Part shown: positions 60,001 through 64,000 of the stretch, piece by piece
Numbering within the stretch: the stretch's first letter is position 1
Layout: each line of letters starts with the position of its first letter
From: Mesorhabditis belari
Lineage: Eukaryota; Nematoda; Chromadorea; Rhabditida; Rhabditidae
DNA: 64,000 nucleotides
Direction: 5' to 3'
NCBI GenBank assembly: GCA_958450365.1
Contig: CAUEEP010000934.1
Span: 2,073,501 to 2,137,500, forward strand
Made by a program: the position numbers and the translations under genes
Notes under the pieces: model-generated
The model's input: the letters and a program-made list of their open reading frames with translations, nothing else
What the model was told of the DNA's origin: nothing
The model's database searches: none

Positions 60001-62492
60001 ACAATATGAGTCAAACCGATATCCACGCGGGTTCGTTTATAGAAAGTGTTCTTTGTGTTTGAAATTTGTAAAAGCACTCCTTCTGGCGCACTCAATCCCT
60101 CAACAAGTCAATCGTTTCCGCAAGAAAATGATGAATGCCACTAGAAAGGATAGGTTTACAAATTCTTGAGCTAGTAGCGTAGCTCGTGGCGTAGGGGGGG
60201 GCTAAGCCTAAGCCTAACCTATGGGGGGCGCATGCACATCGCCAAACGGGTGTCCCTTAGCTCCGAGAACTGGCTGAGATCCAGAAAATGGGGGTTCAGC
60301 CCAAACCCAAATAGACTTAGTGCTAGCTTAGCCGCTAGCCTTCGCACTAAGTCCAAGCCTAAGCCTAAGCGTAGCTCGTAGCGTAGCTTGTGGCATAGCT
60401 CATGGCATAGCTCATGGCATAGCTCATGGCATAGCTCATAGCATAGCTCATGGCATAGCCCGTGGCATAGCTCATGGCGTAGTTCGTAGCGTAGTTCTTA
60501 GCTGTTCCCGATTCGCCGAAACTTTAACAATCTGGCACACTGATTCTTGCAGAGATTTCCCCATCGAATTACATGGTGGACGAGGTGTTGACAAGTGTTC
60601 GTTTCCGCGGTGAGACACGCTGGGGAAAAGTGGTTGTCCGACCGGAGAGGATCGATTCCGTTTGGATACACAAATCGTATGGGATACGAGACGGATACGA
60701 ACAAGTGAGTGCGACAGAGATCAGTTTTTTCTTTTTCTTTGTCTTGTAGATACAGTACACTAGAACTATGGTGATTACAGTAAGCCAGGGTTTAGGTTTA
60801 GGCTACGATTACAGTAAACCAGGGTTTACTGTAATTGTAGTATACTTTTCTCGAATCGATGGTGATGTGATGCCGAGCCCAAGACGTCCTTTTTTTCTCC
60901 TTGTGCGCCGATTTCAATTTTGGTGCTTTCTTCATGAACCTTGCCTTGGATCTGTTAGACGTCTAAGTCGATCTAATCCTTATCCAAAAACTGTCGACAG
61001 ACCTGTATTGATGATGGCTTGAGAAAGAGTACTTTTGTGGATGGGAGCTTTATTTTCTGCCTTGACGTCCTGTAGCAACAGAGTTTGACAACAGACGTCC
61101 AATATGTCATTCATGAACTTTCGACGACGTTCCGGAGACTTCCTCTTGCCATAATTGAAAGGATCCTGCAACAACAATGCAAAAAATGCGACAATTTGGT
61201 GCGAGCATTTCATTTTCTTTGCGATCTTCCGATTCGACAACTTTCTTCCTTTCAAAATCGTAATTTCCATAGATAGACAAGACAAGACAGTACACCAGAA
61301 CTATAGTAATACAGACAGACAATACAGACTGTAGTAATACAGACTATAGTAGACAGACATTCAGAAAATATGAGAAAACCCGTTGCACCAGAAATTCCAT
61401 TTCCATTTCCATTTCCAGATCACTCTCCCGATCGAGCTCAACTCGGCTCTGCATTTGCGCTTTTGGAATTTCGTGAGTGGTTGAAAATTAACTTTAACCG
61501 AGTGAATATTAACAGAGTGAAACGGGATCTCTCGAGTCAAAGATCGACATTCCGCTGTACGATCCTCTACTCACCAAGAACTCGAATCAAACGCCGAAAT
61601 ATCGAAGTCCCCAGCGGCCATTGATGTCAAACGATGATTTGCAAGAGATTCGAAAAAGTTTTCAGTGAGTTAAGCCACATAAATCATTCTATTTTCAACT
61701 CGGCGATTAGTTTTCATCACAGTTTCCAACGCTTATAGCTTACTTTCAAATCTTCAGGGAAATGACGCGCACTCTTGGCGAGATTTATCTCCGTCTTCCC
61801 GAATTTTCAATTTATTACCCGCTAATCGAGAAATGCTATGATCGGATATTCTACAATGGACAGAGACATGCCACGTGTAAGGTGAGCAATCTTGATCCTT
61901 TATCGATCCTAGTAATGTGCCCATCTGGATTTGGTCTGGCCTGATGCATAGAAAGTCCTGAACGAGTCAGAAGAGCAGCCAGGAGACCAAGCACGGACCT
62001 AGCTTTAAAAATGACCCTGACCTGGTCTAGGCCTGGCTTTGGCCTGCTCTAGGCGGGCCCATAAAAGCCCCCTGGATCCATCAGAAGCCAGCTAGGCCTA
62101 GACATGACCCTGCTCTGGCTTTGCTTTCTGGCCATAAAGGCTGATTGGAAAATCCTTGTTCATAACACAAATAGCAACTAAATACTCAAAAACCAGGCCT
62201 GCTCCTCAAGGCCATAAGCATGGGCATCACTTAACGCATAAACTTTCTAGGAGTCAGGTCAGGCCAAAAAGCATGACATGCCATTAAATAAGTGTGGCTT
62301 GCTTAATTTGGCCATAGGACCCACTCAAAAATCCATCTCCAGGGCCCCGAGATGTGCGATCTTCCCTCTTTCCCGGGTGTTCGTTGCGTGAATGTGAACT
62401 CATCGGTCGATTCCTTCCGCGGCGATAACATTTTCATCCACCTGCAAAAAAATTGGTTTTTCGAGCACAGCACAAATGGGTGCTCGATTTGA
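57074..62492 (+). CDS. GT92 (DUF23) glycosyltransferase
   Basis: A type II Golgi-membrane protein. Exon 1 (57074-57122, MPAIQRWHLRFRLFLRG) joins KYRRILVSSLVFSICLFVFS, a single membrane anchor. The lumenal part reads DRPDAILLQMGAIHCDWRG, LDITSSAGVRLISGEKQIE, HPVVACFSPLFLNERWQLLI, VYSHYGAFMHFYVRSMITD, NQAGAMTDCLLMYK, then the metal-binding ESASYIIFPDTDDIIIPR, EEFSQIF-like helix, YMVDEVLTSVRFRGETRWGK, SVWIHKSYGIRDGYEQ, and the C-terminal LRLPEFSIYYPLIEKCYDRI with a Cys-rich end (CDLPSFPGVRCVNVNSSV). DTDD is the donor and metal motif. This family is expanded in nematodes, and one C. elegans member galactosylates core fucose. Introns here are long and repeat-rich. Stop TGA at 62490-62492. Confidence 0.92.
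58115..58170. repeat. Inverted copy of upstream repeat in GT92 intron
   Basis: CACCCAAAAACTAGCTGTGA and CTACATAGCTTTGGCTCAG are the complement of the sequence at about 55850-55905, with a few differences. Confidence 0.7.
59400..59455. repeat. Duplicated intron segment, copy 1
   Basis: CTTGCCTTGGATCTGTTAGA then CGTCTAAGTCGATCTAATCC, followed by CATCCAAAAA; the same text recurs at about 60939-60991, in another intron of the same gene, with one base changed. Confidence 0.85.
59600..59710. repeat. 12-bp minisatellite CTTGATCCAGT
   Basis: About nine units of TCTTGATCCAG with variants (TTCAG, TCTAG, TGTCCAG) in a GT92 intron. Confidence 0.9.
60360..60500. repeat. 15-bp minisatellite CATAGCTCATGG
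   Basis: Roughly nine units of GCATAGCTCATG with variants (GCGTAGCTCGTA, GCATAGCCCGTG) in a GT92 intron. It grades into looser AAGCCTAAGCCTA repeats at 60200-60370. Confidence 0.85.
60939..60991. repeat. Duplicated intron segment, copy 2
   Basis: Matches 59400-59455 over about 50 bases; see that entry. It lies beside a Tc1-like transposase fragment. Confidence 0.85.
60985..61285 (-). pseudogene. Tc1/Tc3-like transposase N-terminal fragment
   Basis: On the minus strand, LKGRKLSNRKIAKKMKCSHQ, LLQDPFNYGKRKSPERRRK and KAPIHKSTLSQAI follow the plan of the Tc1/Tc3 DNA-binding region (two helix-turn-helix units; YGxKKxxGRPxKLS linker; KSTVHRTI). There is no catalytic DDE domain. Flanking words TACAGTACACTAGAACTATG (60752) and ACAGTACACCAGAACTATAG (61289) are similar but in direct, not inverted, orientation, so the element is rearranged. 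Confidence 0.65.
61930..62250. repeat. CAGG/CCTG-rich dispersed repeat, example copy
   Basis: GGTCTGGCCTGATGCATAG, AGTCCTGAACGAGTCAGAAG, GCACGGACCTAGCTTTA, CCTGACCTGGTCTAGGCCTG, GCCCCCTGGATCCATCAGAA: a stretch far richer in G and C than its flanks, built of GGTC, CCTGG and CCAGG words in both orientations. Related text occurs in many introns and gaps of this window. Confidence 0.55.
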
Positions 62493-62832
62493 GAAAATGA
62501 AAGCTTGATCCATTAGCTATAGGATTTTTGTTGTTACATCACCGTTGATCTCAAAATGGGCTGTGCTTTTGCAACGGAAGCCCAAAACAATTTCCTTGAC
62601 TGTGTAAAATACCGCAAAGACAAACAAACAAGACTTGCACAAAATCGTTTCATTTATTTTGCCCATTTCATCACTTTCGATTCATTCAAACTCGAGATCG
62701 ACACTTCCCTCACCCGAAAAGATCGAAGTTGCTGACGAGCTTTAGACGACTCAACCAATAGTCAACATTCAGAGACGACCAACCGTTGCCGATAAGCTTC
62801 TAGTTCCGGCAGTGTACCTTGGTTTGGCAGTG
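62493..62832. other. Gap between GT92 3' end and inverted-repeat arm
   Basis: No gene seen. Contains the GT92 3' UTR and the point where homology with the left Argonaute arm starts. Confidence 0.5.
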
Positions 62833-64000
62833 TACCTTTTATTCTTATTATAACAGGAACAGAACACCCGTTTTACCTCCATTTCCCATGTTCATCATAC
62901 CAGCCTATAGTATAATCTTTATTTCTTCACTTCAAAAACAAAAAAAACAAGTATTAGCAAAACCGGGAAAGGCTGAAAAACAACGTATAAATAAGCTGCA
63001 TTAATCGCAATGATAATCCAATCCAATCAGGCCCAGAATTGAGCGTTGTCCAAGACGACGACGAGTTCTTTGCACAAGCGGTCGTAGTACACTCGCGACT
63101 GTTCCTCATCGGCCTGACGGTTCGATCCGCTGCTAGTCATCGACACGTTATCCGGAACTCCACTAAAACGCACATACAATTGACAAAAGAAATTCTTGGA
63201 ACCCGCTGCGAAGTACATCTCCTCCACGCTTGGAAAGGTTCATTGCCGCATAGAGATGGGCAGGTATTCCAGTTGGGCACATCGAGACACCATGAGCTGA
63301 AAATATTAAATATCCAAACATACGTAAACTTTTTTTACCATAGGACATTGCATTTCCGATCCACGAAAGGTGATCACTGGTCCAAAGAGGCGCCGTCTCA
63401 GTCTGATAAGCCAAGAAAAGACGAGTTGGACGAGAAGTTCCCTAGAAAAAGTTAAACCACATTTACGCAATTTACGCCGAAAACCCACAATTTGACCCTT
63501 CTGCGAAACGATGAAAGCATCAACGACTCCAGGACGAGCATCGACAATTCCTTGTGTAATGGTTGTACCGGCAGGCAAGTTCGAGTCCACTGGTCGTCCA
63601 CCAGGCGCTGCATCAGTGCGCAAAAGACTAAAGGTAAAACAAAATGAGCCGAAAGACTGAAACTAAGCACAAACCGCATTGAGCTGTGGACGATGGTGAG
63701 AACGACATAGATCTGCGGGTCAATTCCAAGTGCCTTGGTTGCCGCCTTGATTCCGTCTTTACCGTCGATTTCGTCCTGGGCATTCTTGTACATCTCGCCT
63801 TCACTGAGTCCACCGCGGAAAATGATGATCTTCTTCGGGTGCTCGCCGACCTCTTTCTTGAAGTTCTCCAAAGCCGAGATGAAATTTTCCTTCAACGAGC
63901 TAAAACAATTCATCTGTGTCAAATCTGTTCTAAATGCCTACCTAATCAGCACTTGACGTGCCGGCTGCCACCAATATTTTCCTCGGAAAGCCGTTGGCGT
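62833..64000 (-). repeat. Right arm of the large inverted repeat
   Basis: Complement of about 53964-55122, about 99% identical by eye. It is cut by the window edge, so its true length is unknown. Confidence 0.93.
63027..64000 (-). CDS. Second WAGO-type Argonaute, 3' end, partial
   Basis: Runs off the right edge. It encodes the same PIWI portion as the gene at 50473-54940: ETPTAFRGKYWWQPARQVL-like start, SLKENFISALENFKKEV, HPKKIIIFRGGLSEGEMYK, GTTITQGIVDARPGVVDAF, GIPAHLYAAMNLSKRGG, and the same end, NAQFWA, with stop at 63027. All exons and GT/AG splice sites I compared are kept, and the coding change I noticed is synonymous (ACG/ACC for Thr). The second catalytic position is again Gly and the third Ala; the first lies outside the window. 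The polyadenylation signal is duplicated too (about 62920). Whether the full gene was copied cannot be seen. It converges on the GT92 gene. Confidence 0.93.

Overview
The window is nuclear DNA of a nematode. Evidence seen directly: genes are split by many short introns with GT...TTTTAG or TTTCAG ends, one intact tRNA-Ser gene is present, and two protein families are typical of nematodes: a catalytically degenerate Argonaute of the worm-specific (WAGO) type and a GT92 (DUF23) glycosyltransferase. Several introns carry mariner, Tc1-like and MITE-like elements. I cannot name the species. All gene models were spliced by eye, so exon edges may be a few bases off even where the product is certain. 

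Layout, left to right. 0.6-1.4 kb (-): 3' part of a DMAC2-like complex I assembly factor. 2.1-3.25 kb (+): secreted Cys-rich protein with a TATA box. 4.0-6.0 kb (+): COP9 signalosome subunit 7. 7.02-7.29 kb: palindromic MITE. 7.56 kb (+): tRNA-Ser(CGA). 8.05-14.34 kb (-): USP48 deubiquitinase. 15.3-17.5 kb (+): GLOD-4, with a hAT-like element in intron 1. 18.2-20.3 kb (+): ER-type FKBP with EF hands. 20.6-24.5 kb (-): AFG2/SPATA5 (CDC-48.3) AAA+ ATPase. 25.1-29.0 kb (-): replication licensing factor CDT-1. 29.9-41.7 kb (-): PDPR, with one 4.85-kb intron that contains a small secreted peptide gene and a cytochrome b5 gene on the opposite strand. 42-42.75 kb: tRNA-like and GACA-tailed SINE-like debris. 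42.8-47.6 kb (-): microsomal-type epoxide hydrolase homologue lacking its catalytic residues, with a deleted mariner in an intron. 48.3-49.8 kb (+): nucleoredoxin-like protein without CxxC. 50.5-54.9 kb (+): WAGO-like Argonaute. 57.1-62.5 kb (+): GT92 glycosyltransferase. 63.0-64.0 kb (-): a nearly identical inverted second copy of the Argonaute 3' end, running off the window. 

Most genes are unrelated housekeeping genes and do not form one pathway. CDT-1 acts in DNA licensing; CSN7 (cullin deneddylation) and USP48 (deubiquitination) act in ubiquitin control, and CDT-1 carries a degron of the CRL4-Cdt2 type. The right third is the accessory-like part: an inverted Argonaute duplication flanks a GT92 gene, and this region is full of minisatellites, exon-fragment copies and a degenerate CAGG/CCTG-rich dispersed repeat. 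I did not find a clearly new system. The best candidates for a second look are the inverted Argonaute duplication, the apparent pseudoenzymes (epoxide hydrolase, nucleoredoxin-like), and several non-autonomous transposon families that can be defined from copies inside this window.
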